Shown in pieces: positions 8,796 to 19,546 of a DNA stretch of 33,358 nt. Position 1 is the first letter of the stretch. Each line of letters starts with the position of its first letter. A model generated the notes under the pieces. That model ran no database searches. It was given only the letters and a program-made list of their open reading frames with translations, and was not told the DNA's origin. The stretch is taken from positions 1-33,358 of the forward strand of contig DYJE01000044.1 of NCBI GenBank assembly GCA_020723285.1. The letters run 5' to 3'. The stretch is from Desulforapulum autotrophicum (GTDB lineage Bacteria; Desulfobacterota; Desulfobacteria; Desulfobacterales; Desulfolunaceae). The position numbers were made by a program, and so were the translations under genes.

Positions 8796-9491
8796 TCAGA
8801 TCACCTCTTCTTTCGTGAAATCCATATCCCCGCGGTTGTTTTCAGCCATGGTGATCCATCCGGCCACCCGATCCTTTCCGTAGACCGTCTCCCATTCCCT
8901 GAGGATGGTGTTTACGGGGATATCGTGGAACACACCGTGGAAAGCCGTGTATTCCATGAATTTCCTGTTTTCGGAATTGTATTCGTGGAAAATGGAATCG
9001 CTGGCACCGTCAAACTCAAGGGGAGGCACCTTGTGAAGACGGCACAGCCCGGCATTGAAGGCCGGTGTGGCTTTGACCCATTTTCCGCCGATCCACAGAT
9101 CCGTGTAGCCATGGTACACGATCAAATCAGTTCCCAGGTAGTCCAGGAGCTGCCGGGTCAGAAGGTGGTTCTTCACCGATGCGAAGCCCACGCGGGCGGG
9201 AATCCCTGATGCACGGGCCACGGCACAGAGAAGACCGGCCTTGGGAATGCAGAACCCCGCCTTGCGTCTGATGACGCCGCTTGAACGATAGTGTTCGGGC
9301 CTGTGAAAGGGCAGATACGGATTGTACGTGATATCGTCCCGCACTCGGAGGTAGAGCTTCACGGCCTTCTCCCGGTCGTTCAGGGTTTCGTGGCCAAGGA
9401 TGTCCGACGCATAACGAACCACCTCGGGATGGTCGCTGTTGATGATTGCTCCCGGTAAAAGACAGTGTTCAGGATTTTCAGGATTCAGCAT
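8796..9491 (-). CDS. Transglutaminase-like protein
   Basis: A 231-residue cytoplasmic-looking protein of the transglutaminase/cysteine protease-like superfamily. The catalytic-type cysteine is in RRKAGFCIPKAGLLCAVARASGIPARVGFA (Cys at about residue 81). The candidate histidine is in VYHGYTDLWIGGKWVKATPAFN. The third acidic residue normally found after Trp-Val (as in a DPT motif) reads KATPAF here, as in a bacterial subgroup of these proteins. Its substrate is unknown; proteins of this kind act as peptidases or amidases or are non-catalytic. GAGG lies 6-7 bases before the ATG. No signal peptide is visible, and the gene stands alone between two plus-strand genes. Confidence 0.82.
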   Translation of the reverse strand: MLNPENPEHCLLPGAIINSDHPEVVRYASDILGHETLNDREKAVKLYLRVRDDITYNPYLPFHRPEHYRSSGVIRRKAGFCIPKAGLLCAVARASGIPARVGFASVKNHLLTRQLLDYLGTDLIVYHGYTDLWIGGKWVKATPAFNAGLCRLHKVPPLEFDGASDSIFHEYNSENRKFMEYTAFHGVFHDIPVNTILREWETVYGKDRVAGWITMAENNRGDMDFTKEEVI

Positions 9492-9668
9492 TTCTGACCT
9501 CGTTGATGTGGGTATGAATCGGCCGTTCCGGCAACAGCTCAGTGCCGTTGCATGTCAATCGTGCCGTTTCGGAAAGACCCATATTTAATCCATGCACAGC
9601 TTTTTTTCAAGGTGGGATGATGATTGGCATCATTACGCAATTCCCCGGTTTCGCGGCCTTTTTCCGTG

Positions 9669-9698
9669 TTGACAATGGGTCAGTTCTGTGAAATTTTT
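9669..9698 (+). promoter_or_regulatory. Possible promoter of the trypsin-like protein gene
   Basis: TTGACA at 9669-9674 is followed after about 18 bases by the T-rich stretch atttttc, a weak -10. A good AAGGAG ribosome binding site lies before the ATG at 9728. The rest of the 9492-9727 gap shows no gene. Confidence 0.3.
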
Positions 9699-9727
9699 CT
9701 GAAACTTATTCACGAAAGGAGCGAACG

Positions 9728-10930
9728 ATGACGATAAAGCAGCATATCACTTTCTGGACGGCCCTTTTCTGTTTGTTCTCAACCCCCAAAGCCCATGCCA
9801 TCATCAACGGAAGTCTTGACACCACCCATGATTGCGTCGGGGCGGTTTTTTATGAAGATGTTGCCGTGACGACGGGTGTTCTGGTCGATGAGTCCTGGGT
9901 GCTGACTGTCGCGCACGCTCTGGATTATGCGCCGGCATCCCATTTCGTCATTGGAAACGATTTCGCAAGCCTTGATTCAACGGTGTATGCTGTCGATCAG
10001 ATCATCGTGCATCCGGCGTACGCCATGACAGGCGGTATACCTGCCAATAATTTTGCCCTTCTGCATCTGACAGCCCCCGTGACCGGTGTGGACATCCTGC
10101 CGCTCATGTCGTCTTCAAATCTTTTCCCCGGGACGAACGTCCTTTCCGTCGGTTACGGAGATACGTCCAGCACGGGCAGCAGCAACACCCGGCGGCGTTT
10201 CATCGCCAGCACCATCGATTCGACCGAGGCCTCCACCTTCACTCTCGATTTTTCTTCCGGCGGGCCGTGCGGTGCGGATACGGGCGGTGCGTGCATCATC
10301 AGCTCCGGCGGTGCCGATTACATCGCGGGAATCATATCTTACGGGGATTGCGAAACCTATACCGTCAGCGGCCGCGTGTCTTCGGTTTACACATTCATCA
10401 CCGACACCATCCAGGGAGGCGGCGAGGATGTCAATCATATTCCATCAGCCCCCGGACTGCTTTCACCTTCGGACCAGGCCACGTCAGTGAACCGGGACTC
10501 CGTGACGTTTTCCTGGAACCCTTCGACCGATGAGGATGGCGACACGCTGACGTATTCGTTCTATCTCTCTGAAAACAGTTCATTTTCAGGATGCACACCC
10601 GTCAATGTCTCTGCCAGGGCCTCCAACCGGGTATACGCCGCCGGTTTTCTGTTTTCGGGTTTTTTTCTCAGCTTCCTGCTGGGGGGCCTCCGTAAAAAAA
10701 TCCAGGGAATCCCTCTGGTGTGTCTGGCCGCGTTACTGTGTGTCTTTACGGCATGCTCCGACAGCAGCGACACACCCGCCCCCGTGAACACAACCGAAGG
10801 CATGAGCCATGTTGAGGAAGACTTAGACCCTGCAACCACCTATTACTGGAAAGTGGTGGTGGATGACGGCCATGGCGGGGTCCGGTCAAGCGAGGTCCGA
10901 CGCTTCTCGACCGGCGCTGCGGCCAGGTGA
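9728..10930 (+). CDS. Trypsin-like (S1) surface protein with a split Fn3-like domain, internal membrane hairpin and lipobox
   Basis: Residues 1-24 form a signal peptide ending AHA. The mature protein would start IINGS, matching the IVGG-type N-terminus of activated S1 proteases. His63 sits in VLTVAHAL. The triad Asp position is Asn108 (NNFALLHL in place of DIALL), and the nucleophile region reads GADTGGA, placing Thr185 where Ser is expected, so activity is doubtful. From 237 an Fn3-like segment begins (APGLLSPSDQATSV, then GDTLTYSFYLSENSSF) and resumes at about 356-396 (LDPATTYYWKVVVDDGHGG). Between them are a hydrophobic helix (303-320), an RKK turn, and a second hydrophobic stretch ending FTAC at Cys343, which looks like a lipoprotein signal. 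This could be a true membrane hairpin, a processing signal or an insertion. The gene stands alone; a terminator follows. Confidence 0.85.
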   Translation: MTIKQHITFWTALFCLFSTPKAHAIINGSLDTTHDCVGAVFYEDVAVTTGVLVDESWVLTVAHALDYAPASHFVIGNDFASLDSTVYAVDQIIVHPAYAMTGGIPANNFALLHLTAPVTGVDILPLMSSSNLFPGTNVLSVGYGDTSSTGSSNTRRRFIASTIDSTEASTFTLDFSSGGPCGADTGGACIISSGGADYIAGIISYGDCETYTVSGRVSSVYTFITDTIQGGGEDVNHIPSAPGLLSPSDQATSVNRDSVTFSWNPSTDEDGDTLTYSFYLSENSSFSGCTPVNVSARASNRVYAAGFLFSGFFLSFLLGGLRKKIQGIPLVCLAALLCVFTACSDSSDTPAPVNTTEGMSHVEEDLDPATTYYWKVVVDDGHGGVRSSEVRRFSTGAAAR

Positions 10931-10950
10931 TCTGAACCCTGTCAGAAACA

Positions 10951-10986
10951 AACGCCCCGTCCAGGCATCCGCCTGAACGGGGCGTT
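10951..10986. terminator. Two-way hairpin terminator between the trypsin-like gene and katG
   Basis: AACGCCCCGTCCAGGC and GCCTGAACGGGGCGTT form a 16-bp stem with one mismatch and a 4-nt loop. Neither side has a long U tract, but the convergent position (20 bp after one stop, about 40 bp after the other) suits bidirectional termination. Confidence 0.75.
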
Positions 10987-11027
10987 GTTCATTCGTCTCT
11001 GCAGTCACTGCCGAAAAACAAAAAACC

Positions 11028-13780
<2,753 letters not shown>

Positions 13781-15805
13781 ATGACGAAAAACAAGACCCG
13801 GCTTCATGGGTTCTTCATACAGACGTTCACGGTGATCGCCGTTTTCGCAATGATGATTTCGAATGCCTCAGGCGGTGACAGCGAAGCGCTGTACGACCTC
13901 ATCGAACTCAGCATCGAAGACCTGATGAACATCAGCGTCACATCCGTCAGTAAAAAGCCGCAGCGTGTCTCCGAAGCGGCGGCGGCGGTGTTCGTCATCA
14001 CCCGGGAAGATATCCGCAGATCGGGTGTGACCACCATTCCCGACGCGCTGCGCATGGTTCCCGGTGTGGAAGTCGCCAGCATCGACGCCAACAAATGGGC
14101 CGTAACGGCACGGGGTTCCAACGGCCGGTTCGGCAACAAGCTCCTGGTTCTTCTGGACGGACGAAGCGTGTACACGCCGGTCTATTCCGGGGTTTTCTGG
14201 GAAAATGTCGACACAGTCCTCGAAGACATCGACCGCATCGAGGTGATCCGGGGACCCGGCGCAAGCCTCTGGGGTGCCAACGCCGTCAACGGGGTCATCA
14301 ACATCGTCACCCGGCCTGCTGAAAAAACACAAGGTTTGCTGGCAGCCGTCTCGGCAGGCATCGAGGAAAAAGGCCAGGCCACCCTGCGTTACGGAGGGCA
14401 GCTGGGTGATAACACGCCGTTCAGGGTCTATGTGAAGGGCTTTGACAGGGATTCGGCGGTGGACAGTCAGGGCGAAGACATGGCCGACGACTGGCGCTAC
14501 CTCCGGGGTGGCTTCCGCATCGACCATGGAAACATAGACCGGAACCACCTCACGGTTCAGGGAGATATTTTCGACGGAACCAACGGTGAAACGGTCACCG
14601 CCCCGATCACGTCATCGCCCTACAGCACCACGTTCAACAACGACCACAAAGAAAAAGGCGGCAACCTCCTGGCTCGCTGGAGCCGGACCCTGAGCGGCCA
14701 TTCGGAATTTTCGGCACAAGCCTACTACGACCGCAACGAGCACTTCCTGCATCTGGGCAGCATCGCACTCGACACCTTCGATGTGGAAATCCAGCACCGG
14801 TTTCCCCTGGCCGACCGTCACGATGTCACCTGGGGACTGGGTTACCGCCTGTACCGCGATGAGTTCAAAGTCAATCCGGATCTTCTGGCCATGGACCCGG
14901 CGAGCCGGACTTTTGACATTTTCAACGCCTTTATCCAGGACGACATGGGTTTTTTTGATGAGCGGCTGCGCCTGACCCTGGGCTCAAAAATCGAATACAA
15001 CGACCATACCCGGTTCGAGATCCAGCCCAACGCCCGTCTGCTGTGGAAACCTGATGACAGCCATTCGGCCTGGCTGTCGGTGGCCAGGGCTGTCCGTACC
15101 CCGTCGCGGGTTGAAAACGACGCGTCCGTGCTCATGGCCATCATCCCCCCGCCGGCCATGGGGCCGCTGCCGGTGGCCGTGGTGTTTTACGGCTCGGATG
15201 ATTTCGATTCGGAAAAACTCACCGCTTATGAACTGGGCTCACGAATGCAGGCCACAGAACATCTCGCCCTGGACGCAGCACTGTATTACAACAGGTATAA
15301 AGGCTTGCGTGAAACGTCTACCGGCACCCATACACCGGCAGATAACCCGCCGACCTTTATGCTTCTCACCGCCACGGCCAACAACAACACCCAGGGCGAC
15401 ATCTACGGATTTGAACTGGCCGCCGAATGGAAAGCGTCAGAAAGGCTTTGTTTCAAACCGGCATACACCTGGATGCAAAACAGCATCGACTACAGCCAGA
15501 CGGATATCCTGGCCGCCCAGGACCCCAGCCACCAGTTTTCCCTGCGGGCCTCCCTGGATCTTCCCCGGAACCTGGAATGCGACGTGTGGTACCGCCGTGT
15601 GGGACGGGTCAGCGACACCATTGAAGGTTACGACACCGTCGATGTCCGGTTCGGCTGGGCATGCACCCGGAACCTCACCGTATCCCTGGTGGGACAGAAT
15701 CTCCTGGACGATCATCACCCCGAATTCCAGCCCGAAGCCCTTCACACCCTGGGCACCGAAGTGGAACGAAGCGTTTACGGAAAATTTGTGTGGACGTTTG
15801 ACTGA
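13781..15805 (+). CDS. TonB-dependent outer-membrane receptor
   Basis: A 674-residue outer-membrane beta-barrel transporter that uses TonB-ExbBD energy to import a ligand. The start at 13781 (MTKNKTRLHG) is preferred to an ATG at 13703 because AGGA precedes it and it begins a normal signal peptide (FFIQTFTVIAVFAMMISNASG). The N-terminal region LSIEDLMNISVTSVSKKPQ resembles the TonB-interaction lead of this receptor type. The plug domain follows, with ITREDIRRSGVTTIPDALRMVPGVEV, LLVLLDGRSVYTP and IEVIRGPGASLWGANAVNGVINIVTR. The rest is a 22-strand-type barrel with repeated aromatic strands, ending YGKFVWTFD. The ligand cannot be read from the sequence; siderophores, cobalamin or small organics are all possible. 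No TonB, ExbB or periplasmic binding protein is encoded beside it. Confidence 0.94.
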   Translation: MTKNKTRLHGFFIQTFTVIAVFAMMISNASGGDSEALYDLIELSIEDLMNISVTSVSKKPQRVSEAAAAVFVITREDIRRSGVTTIPDALRMVPGVEVASIDANKWAVTARGSNGRFGNKLLVLLDGRSVYTPVYSGVFWENVDTVLEDIDRIEVIRGPGASLWGANAVNGVINIVTRPAEKTQGLLAAVSAGIEEKGQATLRYGGQLGDNTPFRVYVKGFDRDSAVDSQGEDMADDWRYLRGGFRIDHGNIDRNHLTVQGDIFDGTNGETVTAPITSSPYSTTFNNDHKEKGGNLLARWSRTLSGHSEFSAQAYYDRNEHFLHLGSIALDTFDVEIQHRFPLADRHDVTWGLGYRLYRDEFKVNPDLLAMDPASRTFDIFNAFIQDDMGFFDERLRLTLGSKIEYNDHTRFEIQPNARLLWKPDDSHSAWLSVARAVRTPSRVENDASVLMAIIPPPAMGPLPVAVVFYGSDDFDSEKLTAYELGSRMQATEHLALDAALYYNRYKGLRETSTGTHTPADNPPTFMLLTATANNNTQGDIYGFELAAEWKASERLCFKPAYTWMQNSIDYSQTDILAAQDPSHQFSLRASLDLPRNLECDVWYRRVGRVSDTIEGYDTVDVRFGWACTRNLTVSLVGQNLLDDHHPEFQPEALHTLGTEVERSVYGKFVWTFD

Positions 15806-15858
15806 GTGGGCATCATGGGCGATGGCACTGTTTCATCGTCTCGTAACCCACATCCCGT

Positions 15859-18210
15859 TTACGGTGCCACGTAACTCACCGTCCAGTGCCGGGCTTTTTC
15901 CAGCCAGGCGTCCCAGATGGCCTGGGTGTTGGCGTTGGAATAATCCTGCCAGAGAAGTTCCATGTAGTTTTCGTAAAACTTCGTCATGGACGCCCCGTTG
16001 TAGCCGACCAGAAACACCATCTCGTCATCGGCGATGCTGATGTGGTTGAGAATAAACCCACCCAAAGTCCCCAGGTGCTCCTTGTCAAAAAGATAAACCC
16101 AGGCACCATCAAGGCCAAATGAATCATGCTCACCCGGAGACGGGTCGAAGGTATACGTTCGCATTTCGTGGCCGCCATTGTATATTCCCCGGTCCGAAGG
16201 TTTGTAGGGGTAGCCGTTGTCATGGAGGGTGATTTCATAATAAGGGGCACCGGATATCTTTTTCAGAATGAAATAGCCGATGTTCAAAACGGTGACGCCT
16301 TCGTCGTTCTGGTACATGGATTTTTCCACATATGTAAACATCGCCGTGGGGACTTTGGAAATGGTGATCACCGCCTGGTCCGATCCGATTTTCTGTTGAA
16401 CGACGCCCTGGTCGGTGATCTGTTTTCTATAGACGTCCACGGTCAGGGTGTCGGTGGATTTGTCGACGGCGGAATCCGATGCCACGTAAACGATGGATTG
16501 CCCGGAGGTGGTGATGGCGTTTGAAAGTTCAGTGTCATCCACCTTTCTCAGCTTGCCTGTGATGCCGGGAACACTCCAGCGGTATTCGATGACGTCACCT
16601 GTAACGGTTCCGGCAATGGCAGTGAACGTGTAGTCGTCTCCCGGCTGGAGTGTCACCAGTCCCGGTTCGATATGGACGTTGGGTTTTACGGCCACGATAT
16701 CGAAGTAATCGGCTTTGTTGGAGTTGTACAGATCTTTTGTGACACCGCCCACATCCACACCCATGATGGCCAGATCGAACCCTTTGAGGATCTTGTTCAG
16801 GTTGTTGGCGGAGGTTCCCATTTTTTCAAGGGCTGCTTCGGTCAACGCCCCTTTGATCAGGGTCTTGGCGATATACTGGCACAGGGCTTTCCGCAAGGTT
16901 CCATCTGAGAGGGTGGCCTTGATCATGGCTTTGACGGCCCCGTCGTAATCCCCCAGGGAGATGTTCTGGGATACGTTCACCCCGGTCTTAACCACAAGGC
17001 CCACGATGCCCGCGCAGAAATCGCTGAGATCCTTGCCGGTCAGGGCGTTGGCCGTACCGGTGGGAGCCAGGGCAAAGGCGATGGGCAGGTAGTAATCCTT
17101 CACCACCGTGACCGTGGACATGAGAAGCGACATTTCCACAAATTCAGTCCGGTTGACATTGTCGGCCATCCAGTCGGGGAAAGTGTCGAGCAGAGGATAC
17201 GACCCGGCACCCACCACCACGGCTTTGTAATAGGCCTGTTTGGCATCGCCGGGCATTTGGGTCAAAACGACCGGACCGGCGGTCACGGGTTTGTAGGGAA
17301 TTTTTTCCCAGATAAAATCGATGGTGGTGCCGATGACGCCGGATAAACCGTTGGTGGATTTCAGGTAACCGCTGCCCATTTTTTCCCACAGGGCGCTTGA
17401 GAGACGATGGTCCACACCGCCGGTATCCTGGTAGCCCGTGTAGTAAACCCAGTAGTAGCAGTGCCGCCGGTATTCGTTGGTGAACATAACCCCGTCACTG
17501 TTTTCAGATGGAGCGATCTGGACGCCTGATGTGGGATTCTGGGTGATCACGCCGATGTTTGCAGGCGGCGTGGTGTCGCCTTTGGTTTTGTAAGCCGCGA
17601 CAGCCGGTTTTCTTGCGACCGTCCCGTCAAGGAGATCCGCAGGAACCAGGGCGGTCCTTGCCGTTTCGATGGCGGCCTTGATCACCGCGTCGCTGTTCTG
17701 GAGTGCGGCGCTGTCGATGGCCAGTTGTTCTTCGATCACATGGGCCAGGTCCTTAACGGCCTGTTGCGATTCAAGAAGATCAAGAATCGCTTGCCAGTTC
17801 TCGGGCGGAAGATGGTATCCGCCGATATCCATGAACATCAGAACCGCCGCGGTGGAAAGGGCGCTTAACGAGCCCGGTTCGCCTGAGTCCGCATCCACAT
17901 AGCCCAGGAGCATCACGTTGCCGTTCTTGTCGGTGAGCATGACGAGGGCCGGGCCGCCGGAAGGTTCCTCCATTTCAAAAGTTCCATCACCGTCCACCGG
18001 ATATTCTCCGAGAAAACCCTGAATCCTCACATCCGCTATGCTGGCGGCCGAACCTTCCGGAAGCGTCACCGCCCCCTTGGCGGGTTTCGTTTCCACAACC
18101 GTCGTGGAACCGCCCCCTCCTCCGCCTCCGCTCCCGCAGGAAACAAGAACGCATAAAACCCATAACAGGCCGATGACAACGGACGCTCTTTTGCATGCGA
18201 TGGTTTTCAT
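15859..18210 (-). CDS. Large lipoprotein of unknown function
   Basis: A 783-residue exported lipoprotein. The ATG at 18210 follows a strong GGGGAGG site and begins a lipoprotein signal (MKTIACKRAS, then LLWVLCVLVSC) with an acylated-type cysteine followed by a poly-glycine linker (GSGGGGGGGS). After the linker, a region with VRIQGFLGEYPVDGDGTFEM and TAAVLMFMDIGGY resembles the N-terminus of other exported lipoproteins that start with a small beta domain. Around residues 535-590 a segment (LVTLQPGDDYTFTAIAGTV, then YRWSVPG) resembles a PKD or Ig-like fold. No enzyme motif was found. It is convergent with the TonB-dependent receptor gene and divergent from the outer-membrane/lipoprotein pair, so it may belong to the same cell-surface block (inference). 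Confidence 0.8.
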   Translation of the reverse strand: MKTIACKRASVVIGLLWVLCVLVSCGSGGGGGGGSTTVVETKPAKGAVTLPEGSAASIADVRIQGFLGEYPVDGDGTFEMEEPSGGPALVMLTDKNGNVMLLGYVDADSGEPGSLSALSTAAVLMFMDIGGYHLPPENWQAILDLLESQQAVKDLAHVIEEQLAIDSAALQNSDAVIKAAIETARTALVPADLLDGTVARKPAVAAYKTKGDTTPPANIGVITQNPTSGVQIAPSENSDGVMFTNEYRRHCYYWVYYTGYQDTGGVDHRLSSALWEKMGSGYLKSTNGLSGVIGTTIDFIWEKIPYKPVTAGPVVLTQMPGDAKQAYYKAVVVGAGSYPLLDTFPDWMADNVNRTEFVEMSLLMSTVTVVKDYYLPIAFALAPTGTANALTGKDLSDFCAGIVGLVVKTGVNVSQNISLGDYDGAVKAMIKATLSDGTLRKALCQYIAKTLIKGALTEAALEKMGTSANNLNKILKGFDLAIMGVDVGGVTKDLYNSNKADYFDIVAVKPNVHIEPGLVTLQPGDDYTFTAIAGTVTGDVIEYRWSVPGITGKLRKVDDTELSNAITTSGQSIVYVASDSAVDKSTDTLTVDVYRKQITDQGVVQQKIGSDQAVITISKVPTAMFTYVEKSMYQNDEGVTVLNIGYFILKKISGAPYYEITLHDNGYPYKPSDRGIYNGGHEMRTYTFDPSPGEHDSFGLDGAWVYLFDKEHLGTLGGFILNHISIADDEMVFLVGYNGASMTKFYENYMELLWQDYSNANTQAIWDAWLEKARHWTVSYVAP

Positions 18211-18300
18211 AAGTCCTCCCCTTTCAAAAACCGTTTTGACACTCTCACACCCCAGGCACTTCGGACTCATAAGGGACCTCCCCGCAGAGGCATTCCATTT

Positions 18301-18329
18301 TCTGTATCTTATGAAAGTAACCATGTCAA
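18301..18329 (-). promoter_or_regulatory. Promoter candidate for the large lipoprotein gene
   Basis: On the minus strand TTGACA (18329-18324) is followed after 17 bp by TACAGA (18306-18301), a weak -10. Transcription would start near 18294, about 85 nt before the ATG at 18210. It also makes the in-frame upstream start at 18324 unlikely. Confidence 0.4.
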
Positions 18330-18402
18330 TTGACGAATTATAGTTCTAAATAATTGATTATTTATGGAATTTAATTACTCTAAAAAATAAACATATTTTT
18401 CC

Positions 18403-18431
18403 TTGACAGTTCATATTTATGAAAGTATGAA
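18403..18431 (+). promoter_or_regulatory. Strong sigma70-type promoter of the outer-membrane/lipoprotein pair
   Basis: A perfect TTGACA (18403-18408), a 17-bp spacer and TATGAA (18426-18431, four of six), preceded by about 60 bp of very AT-rich DNA that could act as an UP element. Transcription would begin near 18438, leaving a leader of about 138 nt to the ATG at 18576. The rest of the 18211-18575 gap shows no gene. Confidence 0.6.
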
Positions 18432-18575
18432 TGGTTTTCATCAGTGACGAACCCATATCTTATCGAAACCTTCCATGGAACATCAGCCAAGATTTTGGTT
18501 TCAATAAGCCCCAATGATCGGCAAACTGCCGTCGGTCAATCATCTTTCAACTTGTTTCGAACTTATTTGAGAACT

Positions 18576-19523
18576 ATGAAATTTTCACATCTCATCGTCG
18601 CCTGTATAGTGTCTTTTATTTTACTGTCCCATCATTGTTATGCATCCAAGATCAATACGAAACAGATAAAAATCACCGTCATGGACAAAAACATGGATGC
18701 TTACTATTTCATTCCATGGAATGAGAACGAAAGTAAGTATTCAGGGATCGGATTTAAAAAAACAGTGGAATACGAAGACAAGCCGATCACCGGATTCAAG
18801 GAAAGCCGCATCGCGTCCACCACGGAAGAAAACGTGGGAACGATCAATTTTCTTTGCATGAATTCAGGGTTTAAAACCTGTTCCGGTTCAGGATATTCTC
18901 TGGGGCTGATATCCGAATATTCGGATATCAGACGAAAGGATTTCGGTTATTTTCAATACAAACCCGATGACAATGGCCCCTGGGTCGCCACGGATAACCA
19001 GGTGGATATTTTCATGGTACGCCCTGGTTTCAATGGCGCATTATGGGTCAATGCCTTCGATGGCCGTTTCAAAGCGCTGGCTGGAGCGAATGTATACCCC
19101 TCGGCGTGGATTGATGTCAAACAGGATACACGAGCCAAGCCCCTTGCTGACGAAAATGGGCGGATATCCAATGCCGAATTCCAGAAACCTGGGGCGGCGG
19201 TCGCCATCGACATGGACATAGACACCGGATGGGGTTTTCATCTTACAGGCAGCGTCTTCTATGAGCACCTCCCGATGAAGTACAAGGTCTCAGCCCTTAC
19301 CGCCGATATCGCACAGGATGTTTTCCTGTTCACACCCCAAAACATTTCCCTGACAGAAAAAACGTTCTACTATGAGTTCAAAGTACGTTTATCCAAGGAC
19401 ATCTATTCTCTGCACCCGACCATAGGAATCCGGTCTGAAACACTAAAAACGGACGGGAATGTGGATCTCCCTGATTCGAGAAATTCCCATAACACCATCT
19501 TCGGACTGGAAGGCAAGTTCTAA
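18576..19523 (+). CDS. Predicted outer-membrane protein of unknown function
   Basis: A 315-residue exported protein. The ATG at 18576 is chosen because it opens a clear signal peptide (MKFSHLIVACIVSFILLSHHCYA); a GTG at 18444 in the same frame would lie just after the promoter and add an implausible leader. The mature part alternates polar and aromatic residues (FGYFQYKP, WGFHLTGSVFYEHL, FYYEFKVRL) and ends FGLEGKF with a terminal phenylalanine, as in many outer-membrane barrels. I cannot name a family. Two cysteines (FLCMNSGFKTCSG) may form a disulfide. A perfect 26-bp palindrome lies inside the gene at 18906-18931. It is followed after 23 bp by a lipoprotein gene and looks cotranscribed with it. 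GC content is visibly lower than in the flanks. Confidence 0.72.
   Translation: MKFSHLIVACIVSFILLSHHCYASKINTKQIKITVMDKNMDAYYFIPWNENESKYSGIGFKKTVEYEDKPITGFKESRIASTTEENVGTINFLCMNSGFKTCSGSGYSLGLISEYSDIRRKDFGYFQYKPDDNGPWVATDNQVDIFMVRPGFNGALWVNAFDGRFKALAGANVYPSAWIDVKQDTRAKPLADENGRISNAEFQKPGAAVAIDMDIDTGWGFHLTGSVFYEHLPMKYKVSALTADIAQDVFLFTPQNISLTEKTFYYEFKVRLSKDIYSLHPTIGIRSETLKTDGNVDLPDSRNSHNTIFGLEGKF
18906..18931. repeat. Perfect 26-bp palindrome inside a coding region
   Basis: The half-site CTGATATCCGAAT is followed directly by its exact reverse complement, with no spacer. It encodes part of LISEYSDIR in the outer-membrane protein gene. Confidence 0.95.
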
Positions 19524-19546
19524 AGCCGCGTGAGGAGTTCGTCAAC

